A DNA stretch of 64,000 bases from Henriciella algicola. GTDB taxonomy: Bacteria > Pseudomonadota > Alphaproteobacteria > Caulobacterales > Hyphomonadaceae. A program made the translations under genes and the position numbers. This document shows, piece after piece, positions 51,678 through 62,094 of this stretch. The notes below the pieces were generated by a model. It did not search any database and had not been told where the DNA came from. It saw only the letters and a program-made list of their open reading frames with translations. Each line of letters opens with the position of its first letter. Positions within the stretch are counted from its first letter, which is position 1. Location of the stretch: positions 1-64,000 of the forward strand of contig NZ_QWGA01000002.1 of the NCBI RefSeq assembly GCF_003576245.1, read 5' to 3'.

Positions 51678-52247
51678 TTATGCGGTCTCTTTCAGCGCCT
51701 TTTCAACGCCTTCCGTAACCGTCTCTATACTGGCCATTCCATCGACTTCGCGAAGGATTCCGCGCTCTGCATAGAATGGCAGAAGCGGGGCCGTATCCTG
51801 ATTGTATTTCTCCAGCCTGGCGGCAAACGTCGCCGGGTTGTCATCCTTGCGACCCTGCTCTTCGAACCGCTTGGTCACGCGGGCCATGAGCTGGTCCTCG
51901 TCAACCACGAGACGGATCACGCGGTCGAGCTTGGTGCCACGCGACTCAAGCAGCTGGTCCAGAGCCTTGGCCTGGCCAAGGGTGCGCGGGAAGCCATCAA
52001 AGATGAAGCCTGCAGCGCCCTTGTTCTGATTCAGCTGATCATCGATCAGGTCGATGACGATCTCATCGGAAACTAGCCCGCCCTCGTCCATGATTTTTGC
52101 AACCCGGTTGCCGAGCTCTGAGCCCGACGCGCGTGCGGCGCGAAGCATGTCGCCCGTGGAAAGTTGTACATAGCCATGTTCCTCAACGAGGCGCTTGGCC
52201 TGGGTACCCTTGCCCGCAGCGGGTGGTCCGAAAAGAATGAGATTCAT
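51678..52247 (-). CDS. adk: Adenylate kinase
   Basis: Interconverts AMP, ADP and ATP; cytoplasmic. The 189-residue protein has P-loop GPPAAGKGTQ (7-16), STGDMLRAA, and FDGFPRTLGQA. The LID (RFEEQGRKDDNPATFAARLE) is the short, zinc-free type. It overlaps the secY 3' end by ATGA-type spacing (4 bases), and the secY-adk order is common in bacteria. Confidence 0.97.
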   Translation of the reverse strand: MNLILFGPPAAGKGTQAKRLVEEHGYVQLSTGDMLRAARASGSELGNRVAKIMDEGGLVSDEIVIDLIDDQLNQNKGAAGFIFDGFPRTLGQAKALDQLLESRGTKLDRVIRLVVDEDQLMARVTKRFEEQGRKDDNPATFAARLEKYNQDTAPLLPFYAERGILREVDGMASIETVTEGVEKALKETA

Positions 52248-53617
52248 CGTCTGCGTTTGCCTCCCAGCCGCGATTTCTTGATCAGCCCTTCATACTGGTG
52301 CGCGATCAGATGCGACTGTATCTGTGTCACTGTATCCATCGTCACCGATACAACGATCAGTAGCGACGTGCCACCGATGTAGAAAGGAATTTCCGGCATA
52401 TATCGGCGAAGAACTTCCGGAAGCAGACAGACGAAGACGAGATAGATCGCACCGATCGTGGTCAGGCGGGTCAGCACATAGTCGAAATAGGCTGCCGTGT
52501 TCTTGCCTGGGCGAATCCCCGGGACGAAGCCGCCATACTTGCGCAGATTGTCTGCCGTCTCCTGCGGATTGAACATGATGGACGTGTAGAAGAAGCAGAA
52601 GAATGCGACGAGCACGCCATAGGTGATGATGTAGGTCCAGCTGCCTGGCGAGAAGTTGATCGCCAGCCATTGCAGGATACCCGGGTCGCCCGCGGCAACC
52701 ATCTGACCATCCGGGCCAACGCCGGTGTTGCCGCCTACGAGACCAACAGCCGTCATCGGAAGCATCAGGATCGCGATCGCGAAGATCGGCGGAATCACGC
52801 CCGACGTGTTGAGCTTCAGCGGCATGAACGAGGATTGGCCCTGGCTCATCTTGTTGCCCTGCTGGCGCTTTGGATACTGGATCAGGATCCGGCGCTGCGA
52901 GCGCTCGATGAACACGATGAACAAGACGAGCGCGATCACGAGCACGAGAATGCCGAGAACGAAGACCACGTTGATCCCCTGCTCGCGGCCGCCCGAGAAC
53001 AGGTTGAAGATTGCCTTTGGCATCTCGGCGATAATGCCCGCGAAGATGATGAGCGAGATACCGTTACCTATACCGCGCGCAGTGATCTGCTCACCCATCC
53101 ACATCAGGAACATTGTGCCACCGACAAAGGTCGATACGGCGGTGAGGATGAAGAACCATTGGGCGATGCCTTCATAGGCAACGCTGGAAAGGCCCATCGC
53201 AATGCCGAAGCCCTGGAAGAACGCAAAGCCGACCGTCAGATAGCGAGTATACTGGTTGATCTGCTTGCGGCCCGCCTCGCCTTCCTTCTTCAGCTTTTCA
53301 AGCGAAGGAATGGCCGATGTCATCATCTGCACGATGATGGACGCGGTAATGTAGGGCATCACGTTGAGCGCAAACACGCTCATCCGCTCAACAGCACCAC
53401 CGGCAAACATGTTGAGAGAGCCGAGCATGCCGCCCGACTGTCTCTGGAAGAGTTGCTCAAACTGGGAAGGGTCGACGCCCGGCACCGGAATGTACGTGCC
53501 GAGGCGATAGAGGACCAGGATGAAAAGCGTGAACAGGATACGCGCCTGAAGGTCCTTTGCCTTTGCAAAGGTACCGAAGTTCATATTGCGCGCCATTTGC
53601 TCTGCGGCTGTGGCCAA
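52244..53617 (-). CDS. secY: Preprotein translocase subunit SecY
   Basis: Pore-forming subunit of the SecYEG channel in the inner membrane (457 aa). Ten transmembrane helices are visible; hallmark segments are FVLYRLGTYIPVPGVD-like ILVLYRLGTYIPVPG near the start, GNGISLIIFAGI, GGFVPGIRPGKNTA and the C-terminal IQSHLIAHQYEGLIKKSRLG. It follows rplO after 86 bases and overlaps adk by 4 bases. SecE is encoded at 4257, far from here. Confidence 0.98.
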   Translation of the reverse strand: MATAAEQMARNMNFGTFAKAKDLQARILFTLFILVLYRLGTYIPVPGVDPSQFEQLFQRQSGGMLGSLNMFAGGAVERMSVFALNVMPYITASIIVQMMTSAIPSLEKLKKEGEAGRKQINQYTRYLTVGFAFFQGFGIAMGLSSVAYEGIAQWFFILTAVSTFVGGTMFLMWMGEQITARGIGNGISLIIFAGIIAEMPKAIFNLFSGGREQGINVVFVLGILVLVIALVLFIVFIERSQRRILIQYPKRQQGNKMSQGQSSFMPLKLNTSGVIPPIFAIAILMLPMTAVGLVGGNTGVGPDGQMVAAGDPGILQWLAINFSPGSWTYIITYGVLVAFFCFFYTSIMFNPQETADNLRKYGGFVPGIRPGKNTAAYFDYVLTRLTTIGAIYLVFVCLLPEVLRRYMPEIPFYIGGTSLLIVVSVTMDTVTQIQSHLIAHQYEGLIKKSRLGGKRRR

Positions 53618-53703
53618 AGGACCCTCCTACCCGAAATGAAATCGCCGCCAACATTGGCGGCGAGATCGTGTTTGTGAAGGTGTATAGACGAAAAAGACCC
53701 GTC

Positions 53704-54183
53704 TTACTCAGCTTTTTCAGCAGCTGCAGCCCCGGTTACCGTTACGGAGCCACCTGCTTTTTCCACCGCTTCAATTGCGGCCTTGCTGGCGCCGGTCACC
53801 GTGATCTTTGCATTCTTGGGTGCATCACCCTTTGCAAGAAGACGGACACCGTCCTTCGTGCGGCGGACAACACCGGACGCAACCAGCGTCTCTTCGGTAA
53901 TGTCATTGGCTTTCAGCTTGCCGGCTTCGATCGCCTTGGTCAGACGACCAAGATTGACCCAGGCATGCGTCTTTGAGCTGCGGGCCGTGAAGCCGCGCTT
54001 TGGCAGACGCATATAGATCGGCATCTGGCCGCCTTCAAAGCCATTGAGGGCCACGCCGGAGCGTGCCTTCTGACCTTTGACACCACGTCCGCCAGTCTTG
54101 CCCTTGCCGGAGCCGACGCCGCGGCCAACACGATGGCGGCTGTGGGTGGAGCCCGCATTTGGAGAGAGTTCGTTGAGTTTCAT
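53704..54183 (-). CDS. rplO: Ribosomal protein uL15
   Basis: Large-subunit protein (159 aa) starting [20 protein letters not shown], with the glycine-rich [20 protein letters not shown] that is diagnostic. C-terminus ends in an Ala-rich extension. Follows rpmD by 44 bases in the spc operon. Typical length. Confidence 0.97.
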   Translation of the reverse strand: MKLNELSPNAGSTHSRHRVGRGVGSGKGKTGGRGVKGQKARSGVALNGFEGGQMPIYMRLPKRGFTARSSKTHAWVNLGRLTKAIEAGKLKANDITEETLVASGVVRRTKDGVRLLAKGDAPKNAKITVTGASKAAIEAVEKAGGSVTVTGAAAAEKAE

Positions 54184-54227
54184 CGCTCTATTCCTGACTG
54201 GCGTTTGAAAGGGTCGCCCCTATACGC

Positions 54228-54425
54228 CTACTCTTCTACGACTTCAATAAGGTGTGACACCTTGGTGATCATGCCCTGGACAGCCGGGGTATTAACGAGC
54301 TCGCGCTCGCGGCCGATCTTGTTCAGACCGAGGCCGATCAGCGTTGCGCGCTGCTCTGGCTTGCGGCGGATCGGGCTACCGGTCTGGCGGACCTTGATCG
54401 TGTCAGCTTGTTTCTTGGCCATCAT
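54228..54425 (-). CDS. rpmD: Ribosomal protein uL30
   Basis: Large-subunit protein (65 aa): [20 protein letters not shown] then [20 protein letters not shown] and [17 protein letters not shown], the uL30 pattern. Length is typical for bacteria. Located between rpsE and rplO as expected. Confidence 0.96.
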   Translation of the reverse strand: MMAKKQADTIKVRQTGSPIRRKPEQRATLIGLGLNKIGRERELVNTPAVQGMITKVSHLIEVVEE

Positions 54426-54442
54426 CAGATTCCTTCTCTAAA

Positions 54443-55030
54443 TCAGGCGGTCTCGGAAACGCCGGCTTCAGACGCACCATCGGTGCGGCGGCCAACGATG
54501 TCCTGAACCTTCAGGCCACGCTTCGATGCGACCGAACGCGGGCTTGCCTGCTCTTTGAGCGCCTGGAAGGTCGCGCGAACCATGTTGTATGGGTTCGACG
54601 AACCGTTCGACTTGGCAACCACGTCCTGGATGCCGAGAACTTCCATGACAGCGCGCATCGGGCCACCAGCGATCACGCCGGTACCTGGAGGGGCTGCACG
54701 AAGGATCACCTTACCTGCGCCCCAGCGGCCTTTGCCGTCATGGTGCAGGGTGCGGCCTTCACGAAGCGGAATGCGAACGAGGTTGCGCTTTGCATCCTCG
54801 GTTGCCTTACGGATGGCTTCAGGTACTTCGCGGGCCTTGCCCTTGCCGAAGCCAGCGCGGCCTTTCTGGTCGCCAACGACAACCAGGGCTGCGAAGCCGA
54901 AATTCTTACCGCCTTTAACCGTCTTTGCGACACGGTTGATGCCGACGAGCTTGTCGGTGAGCTCGCTCTGCTCTTCCTGGCGGTCGTCTCTGCGCCCGCG
55001 TCCGCGGCCGCGTCCTCGTTCTTCTGCCAT
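54443..55030 (-). CDS. rpsE: Ribosomal protein uS5
   Basis: Small-subunit protein involved in decoding accuracy (195 aa). Diagnostic core [40 protein letters not shown] and [20 protein letters not shown]. The N-terminus is a Arg/Gly-rich extension ([11 protein letters not shown]) and the C-terminus is extended, making it about 30 residues longer than E. coli S5. Confidence 0.97.
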   Translation of the reverse strand: MAEERGRGRGRGRRDDRQEEQSELTDKLVGINRVAKTVKGGKNFGFAALVVVGDQKGRAGFGKGKAREVPEAIRKATEDAKRNLVRIPLREGRTLHHDGKGRWGAGKVILRAAPPGTGVIAGGPMRAVMEVLGIQDVVAKSNGSSNPYNMVRATFQALKEQASPRSVASKRGLKVQDIVGRRTDGASEAGVSETA

Positions 55031-55039
55031 AATGGCCTC

Positions 55040-55402
55040 CTAGAACTTCAGGCCGCCCTCACGGGCGGCATCTGCCAGGGCTTTCACCCGGCCGTGGAAC
55101 ATATAGCCGCCGCGATCGAAGACGACGTCTTCTACACCGGCCTGCTTGGCGCGCTCAGCGATGAGCTCACCGATTTTCTGTGCCGCTGCGACGTCGCTCG
55201 TAGCCTTGAGCTGCTCACGCAGGTCTTTTTCGAGCGTCGAAGCCGCTGCAACCGTCAGACCCTTTTCATCATCGATGATCTGGGCAGAGATGTTCTTGTG
55301 CGAGCGGGCAACCGACAGACGCGGCTTGCCTTCTGCAACCTTGCGGAGCTTGGCACGGACGCGCTGGGCGCGGCGGAGTGTCTTTTCGCGTGTCGTCTTC
55401 AT
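55040..55402 (-). CDS. rplR: Ribosomal protein uL18
   Basis: 5S rRNA-binding large-subunit protein (120 aa) starting [20 protein letters not shown], with [20 protein letters not shown] and [23 protein letters not shown] 55402 is chosen over a longer open frame that overlaps rplF and lacks family similarity. Nine bases from rpsE. Confidence 0.97.
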   Translation of the reverse strand: MKTTREKTLRRAQRVRAKLRKVAEGKPRLSVARSHKNISAQIIDDEKGLTVAAASTLEKDLREQLKATSDVAAAQKIGELIAERAKQAGVEDVVFDRGGYMFHGRVKALADAAREGGLKF

Positions 55403-55406
55403 GGCG

Positions 55407-56018
55407 TTACTTCTTCTTGCCTTCTTTGCGGCGGACGTATTCGCCTGCGTAGCGCACGCCCTTGCCCTTGAATGGCTCTGGCTTGCGGAACTGGCGGATC
55501 TCTGCGGCAGCCTGGCCAACGGCCTGCTTGTCAGCACCCGACACGATGATCTCGGTCGGCTTTGGTGCTTCCAGCTTGATGCCGTCTGGTGCCTTGAAGA
55601 TCACGTCGTGCGAATAGCCGAGCGACAGTTTCAGGTCATTGCCCTGCATCTGCGCGCGGTAACCAACGCCGACGAGCTCAAGCGACTTCGAGAAGCCCTC
55701 GGCAGCGCCGTGGACGACGTTCGCAGCGTTTGCGCGCGCCGTGCCCCACTGAGTGCGGACTTTCGGGTCCAGCGCCTCAGCAAAGGTCATCTTCTTGCGG
55801 CCCTTGGCATCGTTTGCCTTGATGCGCTCATTGGCTTCCGTGACATAGTCTTCGCGCGGCATGATCGACAGCTCACCGTCTTTCAGCTCAGCGGAGACCA
55901 GTTCGGACACCGTGAACGCCAGGTTACCCTTCGGGCCCTTGGCTTCGATCTTGTTGCCATTCACCGTAACGGTCGTGCCGTTAGGAACAGGAATGGGGAG
56001 TTTTCCAATACGGGACAT
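55407..56018 (-). CDS. rplF: Ribosomal protein uL6, with internal insertion
   Basis: Large-subunit protein (203 aa) versus about 177 in most bacteria. Core is clear: [57 protein letters not shown] and the C-terminal [20 protein letters not shown]. Between PRED (about 55-58) and [14 protein letters not shown] (about 88 on) there are about 26 extra, charged residues (including [20 protein letters not shown]), inserted in the first domain hairpin. Four bases separate it from rplR. Confidence 0.96.
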   Translation of the reverse strand: MSRIGKLPIPVPNGTTVTVNGNKIEAKGPKGNLAFTVSELVSAELKDGELSIMPREDYVTEANERIKANDAKGRKKMTFAEALDPKVRTQWGTARANAANVVHGAAEGFSKSLELVGVGYRAQMQGNDLKLSLGYSHDVIFKAPDGIKLEAPKPTEIIVSGADKQAVGQAAAEIRQFRKPEPFKGKGVRYAGEYVRRKEGKKK

Positions 56019-56035
56019 ATCAGTTCATCCTCGTC

Positions 56036-56431
56036 CTAGAAGACCCGGCAAAGGATCTCGCCACCAACATTCTCGTTACGTGCGACGGCGTCAGAGATGA
56101 CACCCTTCGACGTGGAGAGAATGGAGATGCCCAGTCCGTTACGGACCAGCGGCAGATCATTCACCGAAGAATAGACGCGGCGACCAGGCTTCGAGACCCG
56201 GCGGATCTCGGAGATGACAGGCGCGCCATCGAAATACTTAAGCTCGATCTCGACATTGCGATGACCGTCTTTCTCCACTTCCGTGTAGCCACGGATGTAA
56301 CCCTCGCTCTGCAGCACGTCGAGGACGCGAAGACGGAGCTTGGAAGACGGAGAGACAACCTTCGTCATGCCACGCATCTGCGCATTGCGGATGCGGGTCA
56401 GGAGATCGCCAAGGGGATCGGAAATATTCAT
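56036..56431 (-). CDS. rpsH: Ribosomal protein uS8
   Basis: Small-subunit 16S-binding protein (131 aa), also the translational regulator of spc in E. coli. Starts [20 protein letters not shown] with C-terminal [23 protein letters not shown] 56431, with GGAGGAA upstream, is preferred over an earlier frame. Follows rpsN by 16 bases. Confidence 0.97.
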   Translation of the reverse strand: MNISDPLGDLLTRIRNAQMRGMTKVVSPSSKLRLRVLDVLQSEGYIRGYTEVEKDGHRNVEIELKYFDGAPVISEIRRVSKPGRRVYSSVNDLPLVRNGLGISILSTSKGVISDAVARNENVGGEILCRVF

Positions 56432-56447
56432 CTTGGTTCCTCCTTTC

Positions 56448-56753
56448 CTACCAGCTTGACTTGACCAGGCCCGGGACCATGCCGAGTGAGCCAAGCTCAC
56501 GCAGCGCGATACGGGACATTTTCATCTTGCGATAATAACCGCGCGGACGGCCGGTGACCTGGCAACGGTTGCGAACGCGGCTCGGTGCGGAGTTGCGCGG
56601 AAGTTCAGCCAGCTTCAGGCGAGCCTTGAAGCGGTCTTCCAGCGGCAGATCCTCATCCATCGCCATTGCTTTCAGCTTCGCGCGACGTGCCGCGTACTGG
56701 GCGACCATCTTGCGACGCTTCTCGTTCTTCTCGATTGCGCTTTTCTTAGCCAT
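56448..56753 (-). CDS. rpsN: Ribosomal protein uS14
   Basis: Small-subunit protein (101 aa) starting [20 protein letters not shown], ending with [20 protein letters not shown]. It is the C-minus form ([12 protein letters not shown] lacks the four-Cys zinc ribbon). Follows rplE in the spc operon. Confidence 0.97.
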   Translation of the reverse strand: MAKKSAIEKNEKRRKMVAQYAARRAKLKAMAMDEDLPLEDRFKARLKLAELPRNSAPSRVRNRCQVTGRPRGYYRKMKMSRIALRELGSLGMVPGLVKSSW

Positions 56754-56772
56754 ATCGTTTCGTCCTCAAGCG

Positions 56773-57327
56773 CTAGTTACGGAACGGGAAGCCGCAATGC
56801 GCGAGCAGCGCCTTGGCTTCTTCGTTCGTCTTGGCGGTGGTGCAGACAATGATGTCCATACCGCGAATGTCCTCGATGTCGTCATAGTTGATCTCCGGGA
56901 ACACAATCTGTTCCTTGAGACCCATGGCGTAGTTGCCACGGCCATCGAAGCTCTTGCCGTTGAGACCACGGAAGTCCTTCACACGCGGAAGGGCCATGTT
57001 GGTCAGACGGTCCAGGAACTCGTACATACGGTCGCGGCGGAGCGTGACCTTTGCACCGATGATCATGCCTTCACGAAGCTTGAAGCCGGCAATCGACTTA
57101 CGAGCCTTGGTTGGCACTGGCTTCTGGCCAGAGATCTTCTCGAGCTCGGCAAGTGCGGTCTTGATCTTCTTGGAGTCAGCGACAGCTTCGCCAACACCCA
57201 TGTTGATCACGACCTTGTCGAGCTTCGGCACCATCATCTCGTTGGAGTATTTGAACTCCTCCTGAAGCTTGGCGCGAATCTGGTCACGGTACTTGGTCTT
57301 GAGACGGGGTTCGTAATTCTCAGACAT
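56773..57327 (-). CDS. rplE: Ribosomal protein uL5
   Basis: 5S rRNA-binding large-subunit protein (184 aa). Diagnostic [40 protein letters not shown] and [23 protein letters not shown] 57327 overlaps the last codons of rplX by 8 bases; the longer open frame through rplX is rejected. Typical length. Confidence 0.97.
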   Translation of the reverse strand: MSENYEPRLKTKYRDQIRAKLQEEFKYSNEMMVPKLDKVVINMGVGEAVADSKKIKTALAELEKISGQKPVPTKARKSIAGFKLREGMIIGAKVTLRRDRMYEFLDRLTNMALPRVKDFRGLNGKSFDGRGNYAMGLKEQIVFPEINYDDIEDIRGMDIIVCTTAKTNEEAKALLAHCGFPFRN

Positions 57328-57637
57328 CGATCGATTCCCCTGAACGCTTGGCATAGCGCGTCTTGCGGCCATGCTCGTCAGTCTTGAAGCCAACACGGGT
57401 AGCCTTGCCGTCACGCGGGTCCACAATCGCCACGTTGGAGATGTGGATCGGCGCTTCGAAGGTCTTGATGCCACCCGGATCCATTTGCGATGGGCGCTGG
57501 TGGCGCTTCACCACGTTCACGCCCTGGACAACGACACGGTCTTCGGCCGGGATTACCTTGAGCACTTCGCCCTTGGCACCCTTGTTACGGCCTGCCGTGA
57601 CGATGACGCGATCACCTTTTTTCACTTTGGCAGCCAT
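57320..57637 (-). CDS. rplX: Ribosomal protein uL24
   Basis: Large-subunit assembly initiator (105 aa). Starts [20 protein letters not shown], with the KOW motif followed by [20 protein letters not shown] and [20 protein letters not shown]. Two bases separate it from rplN; its end overlaps rplE. Confidence 0.97.
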   Translation of the reverse strand: MAAKVKKGDRVIVTAGRNKGAKGEVLKVIPAEDRVVVQGVNVVKRHQRPSQMDPGGIKTFEAPIHISNVAIVDPRDGKATRVGFKTDEHGRKTRYAKRSGESIDV

Positions 57638-57639
57638 GA

Positions 57640-58008
57640 CTACAGCACCTCCGGAGCCAGCGAGACGATCTTCATGTGGTTCTTGGCGCGAAGCTCGCGC
57701 GGAACCGGCCCGAAGATACGGGTCCCGATTGGTTCGCCATTATTGTTCACAAGCACAGCGGCGTTCGTGTCGAAACGGATGACAGAGCCGTCACGGCGCT
57801 TGATGTCCTTGGCAACGCGAACCACGACAGCGCGGCGAACGTCACCCTTCTTCACGCGGCCGGTCGGAATTGCTTCCTTGATCGACACCACGATGATGTC
57901 GCCGACAGACGCATAGCGGCGGCCTGCACCACCCAGCACCTTGATGCACTGGACGCGGCGTGCGCCGGAATTGTCAGCCACGCGAAGGTTGGACTGCATC
58001 TGAATCAT
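57640..58008 (-). CDS. rplN: Ribosomal protein uL14
   Basis: Large-subunit protein (122 aa) starting [20 protein letters not shown], ending [16 protein letters not shown]. Canonical length. First gene of the spc-type block, overlapping rpsQ by 4 bases, so in this genome S10 and spc appear to be one transcription unit. Confidence 0.98.
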   Translation of the reverse strand: MIQMQSNLRVADNSGARRVQCIKVLGGAGRRYASVGDIIVVSIKEAIPTGRVKKGDVRRAVVVRVAKDIKRRDGSVIRFDTNAAVLVNNNGEPIGTRIFGPVPRELRAKNHMKIVSLAPEVL

Positions 58009-58250
58009 GAGTCAGCTCCTTCGCTTGCAACAACTTCCCACGTCTTGAGCTTGGAGCGCGGCGGGCATTCACGGATCGTGATGCGCTCGCCCTCGACAGC
58101 GACGTTGCCCTCATCATGGGCGTGATACTTCTTCGAGCGGCGCACGATCTTTTTCAGAACAGGGTGAAGAAAGGTGCGGTCGATGCGGACCACAGCCGTC
58201 TTGTCCTGTTTCGTGGACACCACAACGCCTTCCATTACGCGCTTTGGCAT
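58005..58250 (-). CDS. rpsQ: Ribosomal protein uS17
   Basis: Small-subunit protein (81 aa): [40 protein letters not shown] and [19 protein letters not shown] 58250 is preferred over an in-frame codon upstream that overlaps rpmC. Typical length. Confidence 0.97.
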   Translation of the reverse strand: MPKRVMEGVVVSTKQDKTAVVRIDRTFLHPVLKKIVRRSKKYHAHDEGNVAVEGERITIRECPPRSKLKTWEVVASEGADS

Positions 58251-58260
58251 GTCTCTTCTC

Positions 58261-58464
58261 CTACGCCTCTGCTTCCGCTTTGGCCTGTTGGGCAAGAAGG
58301 GTCTTCACACGCGCGATGTCGCGGCGGACTTCCTTTACCCGGGCCGTCTTCTCCAGCTGGCCGGTTGCCTGCTGGAAGCGGAGGTTGAACTGTTCCTTCT
58401 TCAGCTGAACAAGCTGAGCTTGCAGCTGGTCGGCACTCTTCGAACGCAAATCAGCGGTTTTCAT
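58261..58464 (-). CDS. rpmC: Ribosomal protein uL29
   Basis: Large-subunit protein at the tunnel exit (67 aa), two helices: [20 protein letters not shown] and [20 protein letters not shown] followed by [13 protein letters not shown]. Located between rplP and rpsQ with 2 bases to rplP. Confidence 0.97.
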   Translation of the reverse strand: MKTADLRSKSADQLQAQLVQLKKEQFNLRFQQATGQLEKTARVKEVRRDIARVKTLLAQQAKAEAEA

Positions 58465-58466
58465 GA

Positions 58467-58883
58467 CTAGATCCCTTCAATGCGTTTGATGATCTTGGTC
58501 TTGATCGGCAGCTTTGCGGCGCCGAGCTTCAGAGCCTGGATCGCGACTTCGTCTGGAACACCGTCGATCTCGAACAGGATACGGCCAGGAGCAACGCGAG
58601 CGACCCAACGGTCGATCGAGCCCTTACCCTTACCCATACGAACCTCGATCGGCTTTGCCGAAACAGGCGTGTCCGGGAAGACGCGGATCCACACTTTACC
58701 CTGACGCTTCATTTCACGCGTCACGGCACGGCGGGTTGCCTCGATCTGGCGGGCAGTGACCCGCTCAGGCTCAAGCGCTTTCAGACCGAACGAGCCGAAG
58801 TTGAGGCTATAGCCACCCTTCGCGGTCCCGCTGATACGGCCTTTGAACGCCTTGCGGTATTTCGTACGTTTTGGCTGCAGCAT
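58467..58883 (-). CDS. rplP: Ribosomal protein uL16
   Basis: Large-subunit protein near the A-site (138 aa) starting [20 protein letters not shown], with [20 protein letters not shown] and [20 protein letters not shown]. Typical length; 3 bases from rpsC. Confidence 0.98.
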   Translation of the reverse strand: MLQPKRTKYRKAFKGRISGTAKGGYSLNFGSFGLKALEPERVTARQIEATRRAVTREMKRQGKVWIRVFPDTPVSAKPIEVRMGKGKGSIDRWVARVAPGRILFEIDGVPDEVAIQALKLGAAKLPIKTKIIKRIEGI

Positions 58884-58886
58884 GTT

Positions 58887-59621
58887 TTACGCTCCTGCGC
58901 CTTGCGGACCCGAAGCCGGACCGCGCTGATTGGTCGAACGCGCACGCGCCTGGCCAGAATCTTCGGCCTTGCGGTCTTGCGCCATCGGATCGTGCTCCAT
59001 GATCTCGCCTTTGTAGATCCAGACCTTGATACCGATAATACCGTAGGTCGTCTCTGCTTCGGCGGTGCCATAGTCGATGTCGGCGCGAAGTGTGTGCAGC
59101 GGCACGGAGCCCTCTGCATACTGCTCGGTACGCGCGATTTCAGCGCCGCCAAGACGGCCGGAAACCATGATGCGCACACCCAGCGCGCCAAGACGCATCG
59201 AATTCTGGATCGAACGCTTCATCGCGCGGCGGAACGAACCGCGGCGCTCAAGCTGACGAGCTATGTCCTCGGCGACGAGCGTGGCATCGATTTCCGGCTT
59301 GCGAATCTCGACCAGGTTCACGCGGACTTCGTCCTCGGTCATCTTCGACAGCTTCTTGCGAAGCACTTCGATGTCAGCACCCTTCTTACCGATCACCAGA
59401 CCCGGACGGGCCGTGTGGATCGTGACGATGCACTTCTTGTGCGGGCGCTCGATAACAATGCGGGAAATGCCCGCCTGCTTGAGCTCATGCTTGATCGTGT
59501 TGCGGATTTTCAGGTCTTCATGAACCAGACGGCCATAGTCTGCCGTGTCGGCATACCAGCGGCTGTCCCAGGTCCGGTTGACACCCAGACGAAACCCGAC
59601 GGGATTGATCTTCTGACCCAT
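58887..59621 (-). CDS. rpsC: Ribosomal protein uS3
   Basis: Small-subunit mRNA-entry protein (244 aa) with a KH domain ([20 protein letters not shown], about 73-92) and the C-terminal domain [20 protein letters not shown]. The C-terminus carries a short Pro/Gly/Ala extension ([11 protein letters not shown]). Overlaps the rplV stop by one base. Confidence 0.98.
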   Translation of the reverse strand: MGQKINPVGFRLGVNRTWDSRWYADTADYGRLVHEDLKIRNTIKHELKQAGISRIVIERPHKKCIVTIHTARPGLVIGKKGADIEVLRKKLSKMTEDEVRVNLVEIRKPEIDATLVAEDIARQLERRGSFRRAMKRSIQNSMRLGALGVRIMVSGRLGGAEIARTEQYAEGSVPLHTLRADIDYGTAEAETTYGIIGIKVWIYKGEIMEHDPMAQDRKAEDSGQARARSTNQRGPASGPQGAGA

Positions 59622-60010
59622 TACGCGGCCTCCGCTTCAACTGATGTGTCGCGCAGCACGATGGTGAGCTGCGAGAAAGGTTTCATGATGCGCGCGGCGC
59701 GGCCACGGGCACGGGCACGGATGCGCTTCATGACCAGGTTCTTGCCGACATGCGCTTCAGCGACGACGAGGCTATCAATGTCGAGACCGTGATTGTTCTC
59801 GGCGTTCGACATGGCGGAATACAGGACCTTGTAGACATCCTTGGCAGCGCGCTTACGCGAGAACTGCATCTGGTCCATCGCCTTCTGCACCGGAAGACCG
59901 CGGATCTGCTGAGCCAGAAGGTTCAGCTTCTGCGGGCTCGAACGGTACATGCGCAGAACAGCGCGCGACTCGTTGGACGCCTGTTTCGGAGGATTCTTTG
60001 CCTTACCCAT
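59621..60010 (-). CDS. rplV: Ribosomal protein uL22
   Basis: Large-subunit tunnel protein (129 aa). Core: [40 protein letters not shown] and [20 protein letters not shown], the latter the tunnel hairpin region. Three bases from rpsS. Typical length for alphaproteobacteria. Confidence 0.97.
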   Translation of the reverse strand: MGKAKNPPKQASNESRAVLRMYRSSPQKLNLLAQQIRGLPVQKAMDQMQFSRKRAAKDVYKVLYSAMSNAENNHGLDIDSLVVAEAHVGKNLVMKRIRARARGRAARIMKPFSQLTIVLRDTSVEAEAA

Positions 60011-60013
60011 GGC

Positions 60014-60292
60014 TTACTTCCTCTTGGCTTTCTTGTCGGCGCCGTGGCCATAGTAGGTGCGGGACGGCGCGAACTCGCCGAACTTGTGACCCACCATTTC
60101 CTCGGTGACGAGAACGGGAACGAACTTGTTGCCGTTGTGAACCTGGAAGTTCAGGCCCACGAATTGCGGCATGATGGTCGAGCGGCGCGACCAGGTCTTG
60201 ATGACTTCGCGGCGCTCTGAAGCTTGCGCGGACTCTGCCTTCTTGAGCAGATAGCCGTCGACAAACGGGCCTTTCCATACGGAACGTGGCAT
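60014..60292 (-). CDS. rpsS: Ribosomal protein uS19
   Basis: Small-subunit head protein (92 aa) starting [20 protein letters not shown], with [20 protein letters not shown] and [19 protein letters not shown]. Canonical length and context between rplB and rplV. Confidence 0.98.
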   Translation of the reverse strand: MPRSVWKGPFVDGYLLKKAESAQASERREVIKTWSRRSTIMPQFVGLNFQVHNGNKFVPVLVTEEMVGHKFGEFAPSRTYYGHGADKKAKRK

Positions 60293-60306
60293 ATCTCTCT
60301 CGCTCC

Positions 60307-61137
60307 CTAGCGTTTCGCGTTACGGCGACGGATGATCAGACGATCCGAAGCCTTGGTCTTGCGGGTTTTCGGACCGCGGGTCTTCTTACCCCACGGCGTG
60401 ACCGGGTGACGGCCACCGGACGTCTTGCCCTCACCACCACCGTGCGGGTGGTCGACCGGGTTCATGGCAACACCGCGGACCTTAGGACGTTTGCCGAAGT
60501 GACGGGCGCGGCCCGCTTTCGACAGCACAGTGTTCATGTTGTCCGGGTTAGACACGGCGCCGATTGCTGCGAGGCAGCTATCTGGAACCATGCGAAGCTC
60601 ACCAGAGGAAAGCTTGACCTGGGCATAACCTGCGTCGCGGCCAACGATCTGCACATAGGTGCCGGCCGAACGTGCGATCTGAGCGCCCTTGAGCGGCTTC
60701 ATTTCGACGTTATGAACAATGGTACCAACCGGAATATTCTTCAGCGGAAGAACGTTACCCGGCTTGATGTCAGCAGTGGTCGAGGTGATCACCTTGTCAC
60801 CGACAGCCAGACGCTGCGGCGCGATGATGTAAGCCTGCTCACCATCAGTGTAGCGGATCAGCGCAATGAATGCGGTCCGGTTCGGATCGTATTCCAGACG
60901 CTCGACCGTCGCTTCGATGTCCCAGCGCTGACGCTTGAAGTCGATCTTGCGGTAGAGACGCTTTGCGCCGCCGCCGATACCGCGAACGGTAACGCGGCCA
61001 CGGTTGTTACGACCACCGGACTTCGACAGACCTTCGGTCAGCGACTTGACTGGACGGCCCTTGTACAGCTCCGACTTGTCTACGATGACAAGCTGGCGCT
61101 GACCGGGCGACGTTGGATTGAATGTCTTGAGTGCCAT
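60307..61137 (-). CDS. rplB: Ribosomal protein uL2
   Basis: Large-subunit protein close to the peptidyl-transferase centre (276 aa): [40 protein letters not shown], and the conserved loop [20 protein letters not shown] holding the His important for peptidyl transfer. Canonical length. A 533-codon frame on the other strand is its shadow. Confidence 0.98.
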   Translation of the reverse strand: MALKTFNPTSPGQRQLVIVDKSELYKGRPVKSLTEGLSKSGGRNNRGRVTVRGIGGGAKRLYRKIDFKRQRWDIEATVERLEYDPNRTAFIALIRYTDGEQAYIIAPQRLAVGDKVITSTTADIKPGNVLPLKNIPVGTIVHNVEMKPLKGAQIARSAGTYVQIVGRDAGYAQVKLSSGELRMVPDSCLAAIGAVSNPDNMNTVLSKAGRARHFGKRPKVRGVAMNPVDHPHGGGEGKTSGGRHPVTPWGKKTRGPKTRKTKASDRLIIRRRNAKR

Positions 61138-61146
61138 ATCGCTCTC

Positions 61147-61446
61147 CTACAGTCCCGTCGTGATGTCGACGGACTGGCCGTCTTTCAGCGTGACGATCGC
61201 CTTCTTCGTGTCAGAACGCTGACCGAGCTTTCCGCGGAAACGCTTGGTCTTGCCCTTCTGAACGATCACGTTGACCTTGGTCACGTCGACCTTGAACAGG
61301 TTTTCGACAGCGTCCTTGATCTCGGTCTTGTTCGCCGTGAGCGGAACCTGGAAGACAATCTTGTTTTCTTCAGCGAGCAGCGTTGCCTTTTCCGTGATGT
61401 GCGGAGCGAGCAGCGCGTCGTAGTGGTGTGCTTTCACGTCAGCCAT
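61147..61446 (-). CDS. rplW: Ribosomal protein uL23
   Basis: Large-subunit tunnel-exit protein, docking site for trigger factor and SRP (99 aa): [40 protein letters not shown]. Three bases from rplD. Typical length. Confidence 0.97.
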   Translation of the reverse strand: MADVKAHHYDALLAPHITEKATLLAEENKIVFQVPLTANKTEIKDAVENLFKVDVTKVNVIVQKGKTKRFRGKLGQRSDTKKAIVTLKDGQSVDITTGL

Positions 61447-61449
61447 GGC

Positions 61450-62094
61450 TTATTTCCCTTCCTTGGCCTTCGTTTCGAAACGCGCACCGATACCTTCGAG
61501 CGCATCCTTGGTCACAACCAGCTGGCGGCGGCGCATCACGTCATAGACGTTGAGGCCGGCAACCGGCAGAACGTCGATATTCGGGATGTTGCGGGCCGCT
61601 TTCGCGAAGTTCTGGTCGACGTCGGAGCCACCGATGATCAGTGCGTTCTCGACGCCGAGCGCCTTGAACTTTGCCGAAAGCTCTTTCGTCTTCGCTTCGG
61701 ACAACTTTGCCTCGTCCAGAACGATGAGAGAGCCGTCTTTCACTTTCGAAGAAAGCGCGTGTGCGAGCGCCAGCTTGCGGACCTTCTTTGGAAGATCGTG
61801 GGCGTGGCTGCGAACGCGTGGGCCGTGCGCAACAGCGCCGCCAACAAAGATGTTCGCATTACGCGAGCCGTGACGTGCGCCGCCTGAACCCTTCTGACGG
61901 ATGAACTTCTTGGTCGTAACCGAGACTTCACCACGCTCTTGGGTCTTGTGCGTGCCTGCCTGACGCTTGGCCAGCTGCCAGCGGACGGTGCGGTGCAGCA
62001 GGTCGGCACGAATATCGGTCAGGCCGAAGATGGCCTCATCGACACTTGCCTTGCCAGCTGACTTGCCGTCGAGATTCTTGACGTCGAGTTCCAT
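61450..62094 (-). CDS. rplD: Ribosomal protein uL4
   Basis: Large-subunit protein that in E. coli also represses the S10 operon (214 aa). Diagnostic [40 protein letters not shown] and the C-terminal [20 protein letters not shown]. Overlaps the rplC stop by one base. Typical length. Confidence 0.97.
   Translation of the reverse strand: MELDVKNLDGKSAGKASVDEAIFGLTDIRADLLHRTVRWQLAKRQAGTHKTQERGEVSVTTKKFIRQKGSGGARHGSRNANIFVGGAVAHGPRVRSHAHDLPKKVRKLALAHALSSKVKDGSLIVLDEAKLSEAKTKELSAKFKALGVENALIIGGSDVDQNFAKAARNIPNIDVLPVAGLNVYDVMRRRQLVVTKDALEGIGARFETKAKEGK

Noticed and set aside
60286-61887. 533-codon plus-strand frame over rplB/rplW/rplD
   Set aside because: Antisense shadow of ribosomal genes; composition-driven and unlike any family.
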